This document shows, piece after piece, positions 45,291 to 56,506 of a stretch of DNA of 64,000 nucleotides; position 1 is the first letter of the stretch, and the number at the start of each line of letters is the position of its first letter. Below the pieces are notes generated by a model that did not search any database, had not been told where the DNA came from, and was given only the letters and a program-made list of their open reading frames with translations. Location: the NCBI GenBank assembly GCA_010015675.1, contig ML976986.1:1-64000 (forward strand), read 5' to 3'. Position numbers and translations under genes: made by a program. The DNA is from Byssothecium circinans. Its lineage: Eukaryota; Ascomycota; Dothideomycetes; Pleosporales; Massarinaceae.

Positions 45291-46653
45291 GGCTAATGTG
45301 AGCAGGGTGGGGAGGGTGAAAGAGATGGTGCGATGATGAACTGGCGAGAGAGGGGAAGGGTTGACGGATGCGCGAACCTAGGGTTTTTCTAAGCCAGACC
45401 ACGACTTGGCCGGCATGAACCGTGACGATATCCTGGTCATCACGATAGCACCAGCTGATAGATAGCGACGTGTTCGCTGGCTTGGTGAGGCAAAGGTGCC
45501 GACGTCGGCAGGATCATGCTGATACTCTGGATCGCGCCTCGCTATCGCCTTTATTGGTCTATGTGCGACTTTTACAAAACGACGTCTTTTGACTTCGCTG
45601 CAGTGCATGTGCTTTGGCAACCTCACACAACGGCCGCGAGGACTTTCCGCGGTTCAAATCGAGAGCTCCTCGCTTGCCAAATACAAGAAATGAAGCCTAA
45701 CATGTTATAGACAGACCTGTTGAAGAGCGGGGATCAACGAGCCCCACCTGCGGATAGGTGCAACTCATGGATTCAATGACTACATCAAGTTAGCGTAACA
45801 AGCCAACAAATGACGGCAAGATCACTCTGCCAACCACTATGCAGCAAAGCAATTTTTGCAGCGTAATGGTCCGTCACAAGCCGCTGGGAGCAGACGTTGA
45901 GATCCGGATTGAGGCTCTCCCAAGACCTGAAGTCATGATTGGCAGCTATTCTACTGGATAGCTCACCCGTCTTGGCGCATTTTGCAGCCTCACAACGAAA
46001 ACCAGCACGTGGAGATGCACGTTTCCGCAATTCGGTCGACTCAGTCAACGCGAATCCGGGGTGAACATGGTGACGGAAGTCTCGTGCCACGAAATCCAGA
46101 GAAGCATGGACCAATCGTCTTGGAACGAGTCAGCTGCACTTCCGCTACTTTGCTCTTCTTCTTCACGGCCCTTCTTTCACTCCTTCGACATCTGCAGAGA
46201 TGGATCGGACTTCACGCTACCTGGGGGGTACTGGTATGTGTTCATTGCTGATAGCTCTCTCGATGTAGATACGTGGAAACCGTCTTTTATCTGCTACGAT
46301 AAGGAAGACGGTGGAGGGGTGTGGACCGGCTCATCGCCGGGGATCCGAAACCTGCCGCATCGTCCGTACTGACCCACTCCTGACCTATCGCCGTACGCCT
46401 GGATACGATGCGTGGATAGATATTCAGAAATGCATCTAGCAATGAGCCACGTGTGCATGGAGCAGAGACTCGTCTTGACCCCCGACGTCATACGCATCGT
46501 GGGTTCGATATAGCGCTCCACAAGCTCAGAAATGCTTGTAATTGTGCAGGTTGAATATGACTCAGTGCGTGAACTAGCTCCAGACTCGCCCAGACTCGCC
46601 CAGACTCGAGATGCAGGAGCTCCCTGGGGCTGCTGGACGGCTGCGTCTAAACA
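45291..46653. other. Intergenic, no gene recognised
   Basis: Short frames only. A small direct repeat at 46581-46608 is listed separately. Confidence 0.5.
46581..46608. repeat. 10-bp minisatellite, three copies
   Basis: CAGACTCGCC is repeated twice perfectly, followed by CAGACTCG. It lies 46 bp past the stop of the MFS gene, in its likely 3' untranslated region. Confidence 0.8.
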
Positions 46654-49107
46654 CTAGAACTTCTCCATAAGATTCTTTCGAACCGTCCACATTCTTGCTC
46701 GCTTGCCATAGATGCTAAATACAAAGTTAGAGCAGGCCTCAAACGAGCTTGGAACACAACACTTACTACATGGGGATGGAGAACAGCATGCAGCCCAGCT
46801 GTATTCCACCAACGGCGACGAAGGTGTTTTTAGGGCCACTAGCCTCGAGCCAGTGATTAAAGAAGAGCGAGAAGATAAATCCATGGAGAATGTCTAATGT
46901 GCGTTAGCGTAAGACATACAAAGAACGAAGCGCCACATACTTTTACAAAAGTTGAGTGTCACAAGTGCCTCGCCAGCGTACTGTCTGTACGAATCGACAA
47001 CGAATGTCACCGCTGTTGTCGAGCCCAACGAACAACCAAAACTTATGACCCCAAAGAAGACAGTCGGCACGATCCAATTGTCGCGTTCTTGGGCACTCCA
47101 TCCGAAACCCATCAGGCCAATAACGGTGCTGATCGAGATGGGAATCGCCATGACCAGGCGGAACTCTGGCTCGTACACCCCATCGTTCTTACGCGCCATG
47201 AATCGAACAATCAGGTCAGAAAACTTGCCCGCTACGGCAGTGCCCAGTATTCCCCCAACAAAGGGAGAAATATAGACAAGACCAACTTGAAGAGCAGTGA
47301 AGTTGTACGACTCCCGATTCTGGTAGATGTGTGCTACCGATTCGGACAAGACAATCAGCCAACCTACCGCAAGGGCATATACCAACGATGACCAGAGCAC
47401 TGCCGGGTAAGCGAAAAGGATGAATGGCCGAACCATGACTTTGAGCCACTTCTCTTTTGTTAATCGCCCATTCCAGGGTCTCAACGATTGCACGTATGAC
47501 TTGGGTGGAGCGGCTCGATAAAAGTCCGTGTAATGCACGGACAGCTGTTCGGAAACATTGTCGCATTCATCCCGTTCGCGAGGGATGCTGACAGCGGAGA
47601 AGTAATCGGTTGGCTCTACAGGCGCCTGCTTCTCCAAGTCACGTTTCCTCAGCCTGTGTTTCTCCAAGCCGCGAGCTGCTTCTTGTGGGGCGGAAATGTC
47701 TCCGCGCTCCGTAGTTGATTCAAGAACCTGCTTCCCCACAGGGTCTTTCGCTTGTGGAGCATGTCCCTCCCCTCCATGATGCCCAATACATGATGCATTG
47801 TGCTCTGGGTTCAGTGCAAATCCTACGCGGGGAGTATGGGGCACCGAGCTCAGACTCAAGGGGGTCAAAGGTTCATTGTGGTGGATATCATGGCCCAATG
47901 GATCCAAGGTAACACCTTTGCGTTGATGCGAGGAGAGTCGAAACCGACTATGCTGCCTTCCTGGGCTATTACTCCGCGCTCGCTTTGAGCTTCTGCCTCG
48001 CGCGTGGGGTGTACGATCCCAGAATGTTTCAGGAACGAAGAAGAAGATTAGGAAGAAGCAAAAGGCTACGGTTATGGCGACGATTCTGCTTTATATTAAC
48101 AAATACAAGCTTCGAATTTTTGGGATCAACTCACTTGAAAACCCAGCGCCAGCCCAAAGATTGAACTATGGCAGCACTAACGAGCGGAATCAGATTCTTG
48201 CCGCCTAGTAAGAGAAGTGTGTAAATGCCAAGTCGATATGCTCGCTCGTGCAAGAAGAAGATCTCTGCAATGGTTGCTGATGGTAAACATTCAACGGGAG
48301 ATACCGCCATTCCCTGAACTATCCGCGCGACTACCAAGGATGCATCTAAGAGATGTTAGTCAAAATGAACGTCTAGGGTACATTTCGGTGCTTACAATTT
48401 GGCGAGTATGCACACCAGACAGACGCTGCGCAAAATAGGACGATCGCAACAAGGTATACCGGCCGTTTACCAAACAATATAGCCGTGGGGCTGGCAACGA
48501 CACTGCCAAGACCCAGTCCAAGCATGTAGAGACCAGTGGTCAGAGCCACCTGAGGTTCGGTAACACCATAAGTTACTGCAACGTTGTGAAAGCCTGCGGC
48601 CAAAACCGGTGTCATTCCACCACCAACCATGCAATAAAATCCCAAAGACACCAAGGCAAAGTCTCTCCTGAGTTGATGCCAATTCAAAGGGTCGTTGTCT
48701 GAGTCGTCGGGCTGAGGTTCCAAGATGAACCTGCCGTCTTTTGTACGCTTCTTGTCGGGGATCCTACGGCTTGACTTGGACGATGCGCGAGAGCCGGCGG
48801 GGGTGCTTCTTCTAGTGCTCCCATCGGGGTGTCCATATGGCGAGGGGAGAGAAGAAGCAGAGGTACGTGCATGGGCGTGCTGGAGACCGAGTGGTTCGTT
48901 GCGCTTGTGAGCGCGGGATAGTAGGATGACGGAGCCTTTGCACGATTAGCATGCCTACATTTTTTGATTTTGGAGATGAGGCATGAATGTACCAGGCACT
49001 TCGTCGGTCTCCGCAGAGAGTATGCCCAGGCGCGACTTCCCTCGCGTCGCGTGCTTCTCATCTGGACCCTCGGGGTTGTGGGCACTCCCTTTGAAAAATT
49101 TGAACAT
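46654..49107 (-). CDS. MFS transporter with long central loop, 732 aa, six exons
   Basis: Exons are 48993-49107, 48396-48935, 48135-48345, 46941-48085, 46767-46893 and 46654-46714; all five introns are GT-AG and in phase. The basic N-terminal region is Ser-rich (SASSLPSPYGHPDGS, SRRIPDKKRTKDG) and leads to DDSDNDPLNWHQLRRD, the usual MFS entry. Transport motifs include GLYMLGLGLGSVVASPTAILFGKRPVYL, VARIVQGMAVSPVE, GWRWVFKIVAI and VPETFWDRTP. A central cytosolic loop of ~200 residues follows, rich in His, Arg and Glu. The second half starts at VRPFILFAYPAVLW and ends IPMYIYGKRARMW. The pattern fits the fungal DHA1 group related to HOL1/SVOP-type carriers. Substrate unknown. It is complete by all visible criteria. 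Confidence 0.88.
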
Positions 49108-50810
49108 AATGTGCTTAGCGTGGGGAGAGAGGATATGGCGGAGAAGATTGCGGACCCAATGTAGATATATGTGACTGTGACATGTATCTACTGGAGGAGA
49201 CCCGATCGCTGTCACACCTGGTTGACGGTTTGGTTGACTCAGGCGCTATAGCCGCGGGGCCACCCGTCCTCACCGACTTTACGTGACAACAAATACCTGG
49301 GGACGACAAGGTGTGGTATCTCGCCCCTAGACGAAAATCGGGGCGCTGGAGGTGTGACGTCAAGGCCACTGGTCAGACATCTGATTTAATATGCAAGGGC
49401 GCACATGTCCAATAATTGCTGGTTTCTCTTCTGGCTGCAAAGCGTCGTGATGGGTCGTGATGGCCTTTAGCTCTGTTCACTGCGGTAAGAGGTGTCAACA
49501 GGCGTGTTTTCCGCCTATCGAATGGCGGCGTTGAGCCCACGAGACAAGCCATGTCCATTGGCAAGCCTGGTGACAGTGAAGATCATGGCGTATTCCAAGA
49601 CTTTGATCGAACCTCACTGCGGCGATGCAGACTGATGGCCGGGCAGATTGCCCGCTCAAACGGAAATCATAATAAGCGACTTGTGGGTGGTATGTACCAG
49701 GCGGGCTTCGCTTGACCACCCGCGCCTCCCGCTGCCACCTTGTCGCTACCGTCTTGCTGTCCGTTTGTCCCCACGGATAGCTGCATCTGCGAGTCGTGAA
49801 GAACCACGAACCGCCAGTGTGTTGCCATTTCAGTACCATCCGTCGCAAAGCGCGGGGGCGGGCAGAACTGGCTCAACGCTTTGTCTTGGGCGACTGTGAA
49901 GGCATGGGAGAAGAGCATTATTTAAAGGTAACTGACAAAAGTCCTTGAGCCAAGGCGTCCCTGGCGTTCCCGGTATTTGCTTAATGTGCCACTGCCAAGT
50001 CCGAAAGATAGCCGAGGCTAGTCAACACCCTCACCACTCCACCTCAACTCTCAAACTGGCTTGTCTCGGATGGCCAGCCAGATTAGAACAGCCTCTCGCG
50101 CCTCTCCTTGCTCGAATTCGTCAGCACTTGAGCAGTCCCTGGCAAGGTCTGCCGCTCACATGCTCATCAACCCTTCGACGTCGCAACACTGACATAAAGG
50201 ACAGATATGCTTGGGCAGAGGACGGGCCACTGTGGATACCAAAAGCAATCACGGCTGGTTTTGGCGCACCTCGAAGCTGCCGACAAAACCAATATCATGA
50301 CCACTTCGAGCCATCTCGACTTACTGTATTGCTCAAATGGCCACTGGGCATGTGACTTCACCATTTGAACGCTATCCTATCTTAGCCGCTTCGGGCCTAC
50401 CCAAGACCTTCCGAGCCAATAGTTGGCTTCGATGCTCCAAACCTCCCCTAAATGGGTCCATTGTATACGCTGAAGATGTTCAGCCATGTCGAAGACTTTG
50501 TTCGGCTCGCTGCGCTTCTGTAGGTAATCAGTGTCGTGGGTCGTTTAGCTATTCAATTTCCCGCCGGCTTTTGTGGTGGGCCTTCACAGTTGATGTTGTG
50601 CTTGCCTTTGGAACCTCCACCATTCAGCCAAGGTTGAATCATACCTTTGGCACAGTCATTCTTTCCCATCTGGTAGGCTTTTTGTTTGCGTCCCTTCCCA
50701 TTGGATTTTGCCTACCCTTCTACACTCGCTTGAACAAGGTCTCGTCAACTTCTTGCACTTCACATCCTTACTTTAATTGAACTTTTCATCGCCACACACT
50801 CATTCCCGCC
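49108..50810. other. Gene-free
   Basis: No domain-bearing frame. The last 60 bp resemble a normal leader (CATCGCCACACACTCATTCCCGCC) before the chitinase relic, so that promoter may once have worked. Confidence 0.5.
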
Positions 50811-51413
50811 ATGTTCACTCGAGCATTTGCCCTTGCGGCTACAATTGCTGCCGTAGCATCTGCAGGTTTCAACCCTGCGTTAAGCTCGAATGTTGCGGTC
50901 TACTGGGGAGAGGGCGAGGCTCAAATCCCTCTCTCTGAGGTGTGCAGCGACGACAGCGTCGATATAGTGAACCTCGCCTTTGTCAATAAATCCCCCCAAA
51001 GCATTGGTGATTACCCAGGCTCAAACCCAACGCTTGCGCTGAGGAGTACGCTACCTTCGCCAACGGGGCGGAAAGCAAGCTTCTATCAACTGCCCTGGAA
51101 TTAGACCGGGAACTAAGACCTGCCAGGGCAATGGCAAGAAGGTGTTTCTGTCTCTTGGTGGTGGTAAGATGACGCGAACCTTTCCCTTCGACAATCCTGA
51201 CATATGCTAGGAGTTCCCTCCAACTACTCACTTCCTACCCCCGAGCTTGCCGAGTATTTCGCCGAGTTCCTTTGGGGTGCATTCGGGCCTGTGACGCAGG
51301 AATGGGAGAGGGCTGGGTTGCCGCGTCCATTTGGCGACTACGCATTGGATGGTTTCGATCTCAACCTGGAGGCTTCGTTGCGGAGAAGTCCTTGCTGTCC
51401 CGATGCGTATTGA
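50811..51413 (+). pseudogene. Class III chitinase (GH18), truncated and frameshifted
   Basis: A normal signal peptide (MFTRAFALAATIAAVASAG) leads into the GH18 start, SSNVAVYWGEGEAQIPLSEVC and DIVNLAFVNKSPQSIGDYPG. The frame then breaks at ~51015 and again near 51095. Remnants TCQGNGKKVFLSLGGG, a plausible intron (GTAAGA..GCTAG, to ~51210) and YFAEFLWGAFGPVT follow in other frames. The catalytic region reads DGFDLNLEAS where active GH18 enzymes have D-x-x-D-x-D-x-E, so one aspartate is Asn. The chain ends at CCPDAY followed by TGA, losing roughly the second half of the barrel. Three independent defects make it clearly dead. Confidence 0.85.
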
Positions 51414-52696
51414 ATGCATATTGTCTCACAGTCGCATTCCTGAGAAATAGAGTTTTAATGAGCATGGTGGTCTGCGTTGATCGGACTCGTGGTGGTGATG
51501 TGTCGGGCCACGGCCACATTGCCTCACTCACACGATGCATTTTGGTGGTGGACGTGTACTGTATGGACGTGGTCGGCCGTGCCTCGTCATCCGACACGGA
51601 TGTGTCTGGACGGTGATGAGCGACGAGCATGCTTGAGAGGGCCGATATGGGCCGTGATTGGCGGGCGGCAATTCCAAGCAGCGAGGGAGATCATGGCATG
51701 GCAAGAGTTCGTCCATCCTTACTCGAGTCTTCAAAGACACTGTCTCTCCACTTCACTGCCCTCGCAATGACTTTGTCTCGCACCGCATGCCCGCCGGCCC
51801 TCATGTCCTGATGTCTTGTGCACGACTACGGAATGGCGTCAGGCAATGCTCTTGCCTTGGCTGCCTATCCTCTTCCGGGCTCGCTCGAGGGCTCGAGCAT
51901 GGGTAGAGATGCAATGCCAGCGCATCGCTTCGACACTCTGACGCTCTTCGCCCTCGCAGACGGTCGCGCACACTCAATTGCGTCTGTCTCTGCAGCAGCC
52001 CGACGTCTCATTGTTGTTCGCGCTCAGCTCGCAGACGAACGGCCCCCCCGTCGCCTCAGACGAGCCAGCGAGAGCTCGCGGCTTCGACAACCCCCCACCC
52101 GCGCGTCTGCCAGAATGCACTGGTCCTGAGGACCGCTCAGTTGCTCTACCCTGCTCGCCTCGTCGTCAGCGTTTCCGTCTCGTCGACCGTCGCCTGCACA
52201 GCCGCTGTGGCTGTCGGAGGAAATCGAGAGAGACTGTGTCGTCTGGTTCCTGACTCGACCGGACAAGACCACACGGCGGCGGCAGCATACCCTCGGGGGG
52301 CGAATTGGAGGATTCGCGAGAAGAGTCGGTGAACATTGAAGCATGTTTGGTGCATCGTGCTGCGTTTCTTGTTTGCGAAGTGGTGCGTGTATGCGACTGT
52401 TGTTCTCTTGCGATTGCGCCCAGCCTCCCCGGCCTCACCAGCCTCCCCTCTTCCCAACCACCTCTCTCATTTGCACCCACAGCAAATCGCTCTACTCCAC
52501 TGCCGTCCCCTTTCACTCTAACAGCAAGCTTACTAGGCATCAATTGATCGCTGCATTCCTCGAGCAGTCCTGCTAGCCCCAGCACTACCATCCCGCCCTC
52601 TCGCTCCACCCTTCCCATCTGAACCCACCACACGCTCCCGAGGACTTTGTCCCTCTGCCGGCGCTCAATTGCGCGTAGTAGTCGGGGCGCGTCACG
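51414..52696. other. Gene-free, may contain 5' exon of the next gene
   Basis: No domain is visible. An ATG at 52342 followed by a GTGCGT donor could be a first exon for the coiled-coil gene, with the acceptor at ~52709, but this is speculative. Confidence 0.4.
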
Positions 52697-55216
52697 TTGA
52701 CGGATACAGGGCCCCAAGAGCCCATCCTGTACGAAGCCACGCAGCCAATTCCTAACGAGACCCACGACCCCGACCAGCACGTCCACGACCCGCCCTTTGT
52801 ATCGTCGTTGCAACGCCAGCAGCAGGCCGCCGAGGACTTCCTTCGCGCCCAGCACAATTACTCCCGTGCCTCGTCCAGTTCAGGGAGCGCGGCACACAGT
52901 TTACGGCGCACCCCCAATTTCGAGGAGACCTTTGGCCGGTTCCGACCCTCGTCCGTAGACTCGGTGCCACGGCTGTCTCAACGCGCCGTACGCTTTGCTG
53001 AGACACCGCAAACAAGCTTCCGTCCAGAAGCCGCCTCTCGATCGCGTAATCCCGACCTCTTCGAGCCGCATCCTGCCCTACACATTTCGCGTCGGACCGC
53101 ATCCGCCATACGTTTTGTGCTAGAAGAAGCACTTCGTCAGCCGCACGCCTTTACGCCCGATCTGACTGAGGAGAACGCGTCCATGGCAGATCTAGGGGGC
53201 AATGGCCGCGCTGCCAATGGCGGTGTGCGCGCTGGCGGCCCGGTACCTGTGACTCAATCTGAACGTTCCAACATCCGAACGCCGCAGATGATCATGAACG
53301 AGCGACGCCAAAGAGAGGCACGGCGGCAAACTGAGGCAGAGGCACGCGCTGCCGATGAGCAGCGGAAAGCCGAGGAAGAGCGACGGAGAAACGCAGGGCG
53401 GAGAGCGCAAGCTGCTGGCGTTGCAGGCGCACCTACAACAACCGAGCCGGGAGTCCAAAGGCCGCTGCAGCCTGGTACAGGAACATTGGCCGGTGAATAC
53501 AGCACCTATCAACCAACCGGTGCGTCAAGACAGCCAGAAAGGGCTGCACCTACTACAGCAGCACCTGCAACCGGAATTCCCTCCAGTCGCCAAGATACAG
53601 CTCCTGGTGCACAGTATAGAAGACCTATGGCAAACTCGCAATCACAGCAGCAGCCTCACCCTGTGCCGTCTACCACAGCCGCCGGCGCAAGCGACCCGCG
53701 ACGACCACCCCCGGTGCAACACTCGAGACGACCTTCGGTACCCGTGGGCTCATCTCAGGCTGGTCCATCGACTGCTGCTCCACCACCTCCCCCGCCACTC
53801 GCAGGCTCGGCTTCAGCGCAACCCCGTCAATCCACATCCTCCTCATTTCCGCACGCGTTCGAGCGATGGGAAACACTCTCGTCCCACTGGGAAGGGCTCA
53901 CCTCCTATTGGATACGACGATTGGAGCAGAATACGGACGAGGTCCGCAAAGAGCCTCTGGCGCAACAAATGTCGCGACAAATCACGGATCTTTCAGCAGC
54001 GGGAGCGAACTTGTTCCATGCTGTTGTGGAATTGCAGCGTCTGCGAGCGTCTTCGGAGCGCAAATTCCAGAGGTGGTTCTACGAGCATCGGCAAGAGCAG
54101 GAGCGTGCGCAAGAGCGAGAAGCACAGCTCGAGAATGCACTCAGAGTCGAGCGCGAGGCTCGTACGGTGCCCTCTTCCGACTATGATCGCGTGGTTACGG
54201 AGAAAAAGAATGCAGAACGCATGGTGCAAGAGATGCGGCGAGAGTTGCAAATCTCGAAAGAGGAGGCACGGCGAGCTTGGGAAGAGCTAGGAAGACAGGA
54301 ACAGGAAGACCGCGACCGCACATCTTCACTGCGCGAAGGCCAGCCAACCATCATCGGTGGTGTGCAAGTGGTTCCCATGGCTCAAGGTATGGGTAGGCAC
54401 GGGAGCATCTCGCGGCGCACGCACCCGGATGAGCCTTATGCTAGTGGGAGCGGCAGCCAGGGGATAGAGCAACACCATTCTTATGAGGAAGGACATTCCC
54501 CTACCGACACGGACCCATTCACCGAAGGGCGTCATGTGGGACATTCTCACCAGGAGCCAGATGTGTCAATGGTTGGGCAAGGGGCTTATGTGCCCTCTGG
54601 AGCTGGCTCCTCGTCATCTCGACAAGGAGGAACGTCACGAGCATCCGAGCAGTCTCCGGTGCCCGCACCGCTGCATCCTCGCCAACCCGGCACAAGTGCG
54701 CAGCAAGCCTCCCCTCAACCAACTACATCGCGTCCAGAAGCGTTCTATCAGCAACCGGAAGCTTATTTGCACCGAGATTCAGGCGCGCACATTCCAGAGG
54801 ATGACAGATCCGGTGTCACCTCGCATGGTGATGAGACTTCTGATGGCGAAGAAGAGTATGCTATCGATGAATATGGTAACTACATGCTCGATCCCTCTGG
54901 GCATCGTGTCCCCTTTCGCGCACTTCGCCAACAAGAATCAGATGAGTTTGACGTGCAAGAGGCTCGCCGTCGCGAGATAGAACATCTGCAGCGTTACGGG
55001 ACGGCAGCTTCGGATCCGAGTCGATACGTGACGACGTCTTCTGCAGGACCATCGCATACTTCTAGTGCTCCTGACTACAGTGGCTCTGGATATGGCAGCG
55101 AGTGGGCGCAGATGCGGCATCATCATCCAACGAGGCTGAGTGATGTTATGGAAGAGGATGAGAGGAGTAGGACGTCGCCTAGTCGCGCCAGTCAGGCCAG
55201 TCGAGGCATGTACTGA
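52697..55216 (+). CDS. Large disordered/coiled-coil protein, ~835 aa (5' end unresolved)
   Basis: One long open exon has strong coding character from its first residues, yet the first in-frame codon after the upstream stop is TTG, not ATG; the first ATG (53183) would discard ~160 credible residues. I infer a 5' exon upstream, with an acceptor at GATACAG (~52709). The chain has a charged helical stretch (RRQREARRQTEAEARAADEQ) and a Pro/Ser/Gln-rich linker. The likely conserved core (ERWETLSSHWEGLTSYWIRR, LEQNTDEVRKEPLAQQM) leads into a long coiled coil to ~residue 550. The disordered tail contains EEYAIDEYGNYMLDPSGHRVPF. It resembles conserved uncharacterised Pezizomycotina proteins. Scaffold-like by composition; function unknown. 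Confidence 0.75.
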   Translation: MTDTGPQEPILYEATQPIPNETHDPDQHVHDPPFVSSLQRQQQAAEDFLRAQHNYSRASSSSGSAAHSLRRTPNFEETFGRFRPSSVDSVPRLSQRAVRFAETPQTSFRPEAASRSRNPDLFEPHPALHISRRTASAIRFVLEEALRQPHAFTPDLTEENASMADLGGNGRAANGGVRAGGPVPVTQSERSNIRTPQMIMNERRQREARRQTEAEARAADEQRKAEEERRRNAGRRAQAAGVAGAPTTTEPGVQRPLQPGTGTLAGEYSTYQPTGASRQPERAAPTTAAPATGIPSSRQDTAPGAQYRRPMANSQSQQQPHPVPSTTAAGASDPRRPPPVQHSRRPSVPVGSSQAGPSTAAPPPPPPLAGSASAQPRQSTSSSFPHAFERWETLSSHWEGLTSYWIRRLEQNTDEVRKEPLAQQMSRQITDLSAAGANLFHAVVELQRLRASSERKFQRWFYEHRQEQERAQEREAQLENALRVEREARTVPSSDYDRVVTEKKNAERMVQEMRRELQISKEEARRAWEELGRQEQEDRDRTSSLREGQPTIIGGVQVVPMAQGMGRHGSISRRTHPDEPYASGSGSQGIEQHHSYEEGHSPTDTDPFTEGRHVGHSHQEPDVSMVGQGAYVPSGAGSSSSRQGGTSRASEQSPVPAPLHPRQPGTSAQQASPQPTTSRPEAFYQQPEAYLHRDSGAHIPEDDRSGVTSHGDETSDGEEEYAIDEYGNYMLDPSGHRVPFRALRQQESDEFDVQEARRREIEHLQRYGTAASDPSRYVTTSSAGPSHTSSAPDYSGSGYGSEWAQMRHHHPTRLSDVMEEDERSRTSPSRASQASRGMY

Positions 55217-56506
55217 GTCTTTTGACTGAGTGGTCCCGCCGATGACATGGACCGCGATCGAATTTCAAAATGGCTTGCCACTGGGGACAATTTCTGGATA
55301 TGCGGGCGTCTCATGGGTTTAGGACGATAATATACGTTTTCATCCCCACGTTTACGCACCCCTCCGACCAAAACCGCCTCGAACATTCCCTGTTTATCAG
55401 GATTCTGCACGGCTGCGATTCGCCGAATGCCCTCTAGGGACACGTCCCATCTTCGCTGTAGCATGCTTGCATCATTTCCTAATAGCGTACATGCATTTTT
55501 GAAGAACATATTTACTTCATGTATCTCAGCATTTTCCTCCGTGTACCGGGCATAATACCTTAGGTCCTAGCTCGAGTCCCTCTAATGCCTTCTCCTCCCG
55601 ACATGTAGACGGAGTGATCAGGTAGCCTGGCAATGCTCAATGGACCCGGGCCTTTCTTGATAATTTCTTGCTTTCTCCTTGTTTTATCATGGAGTAAAGA
55701 TGAGATACTACCATTGTATGAGTACTTCTTTTTTTTAATCTCGGGTCAAGAAGCGCGGTGTTGGTGGGCATTTTGGACGGTGTGGGTTTATTTGGCCGCG
55801 AGTGGAGGAGGAATGAGTTGATAGATTGGCTTTAGCGGGAGGCCCAGGCTTTTCTCACTTATAAAAATCAGACGCAGCGTAATTGTAATAACCAGCTACC
55901 AACTGCCCAAACATGCTCCATACGCGATTTTACCGAGTGCAGCGGTCCGGCAGAAGGAATTCACTGTGATTGGACCACGACTTTCACGTCACCGCCACAC
56001 GTGCGCACGGGCCGCGGTTTCCCCACCGACGTCGGAAAACAAGCTACCTTTTGGGACGCTAGTGCGCTGACTACCTAGCTGTCGTCCCTTCCCACCACCA
56101 GTTTAATCGTCGCAAAATACACCACCCAGAAGCGCATACAACTCAACCGCAAGGCACCCTTTCAATCTCGAAAGCTCGATATTGCCAACGAAGAGCTCAG
56201 CGACTCGGCCGTCGCCCTCCACTGAGCTGTCCGCAGCGTCGGGCATGCTCTGCACGCCGCCAGGCCTCGCCCACCGCCAACGCACTCGAGCCTGACCGTG
56301 ACAGCAACCCCGATCGAGCCTCACTATTGTTACGCCTGTCACGACGTCACGACACCACGAATCTTTCGGTTTCTTGTACATAATATATTCTTTGCGCCAA
56401 AGGCAGCCTTGCGAGGGCATTGCGTCATTCATTGCCGGCCGTCTCGAGTCCACTCGAGTCAATCGATGAATTGAGACGAGGGACTTCTTCATACCACACC
56501 GACATC
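55217..56506. other. Intergenic, no gene recognised
   Basis: A 105-codon minus-strand frame (55192-55509) overlaps the 3' end of the previous gene and has no domain. The remainder is promoter and leader of the b561-type gene. Confidence 0.45.

Noticed and set aside
53355..54290. 311-codon frame within the coiled-coil gene
   Set aside because: Shifted reading of the same exon, with Arg/Ser/Gln bias and no domain.
55192..55509. Minus-strand 105-codon frame after the coiled-coil gene
   Set aside because: Overlaps the upstream gene's 3' end, has no recognisable domain and no promoter-like context.
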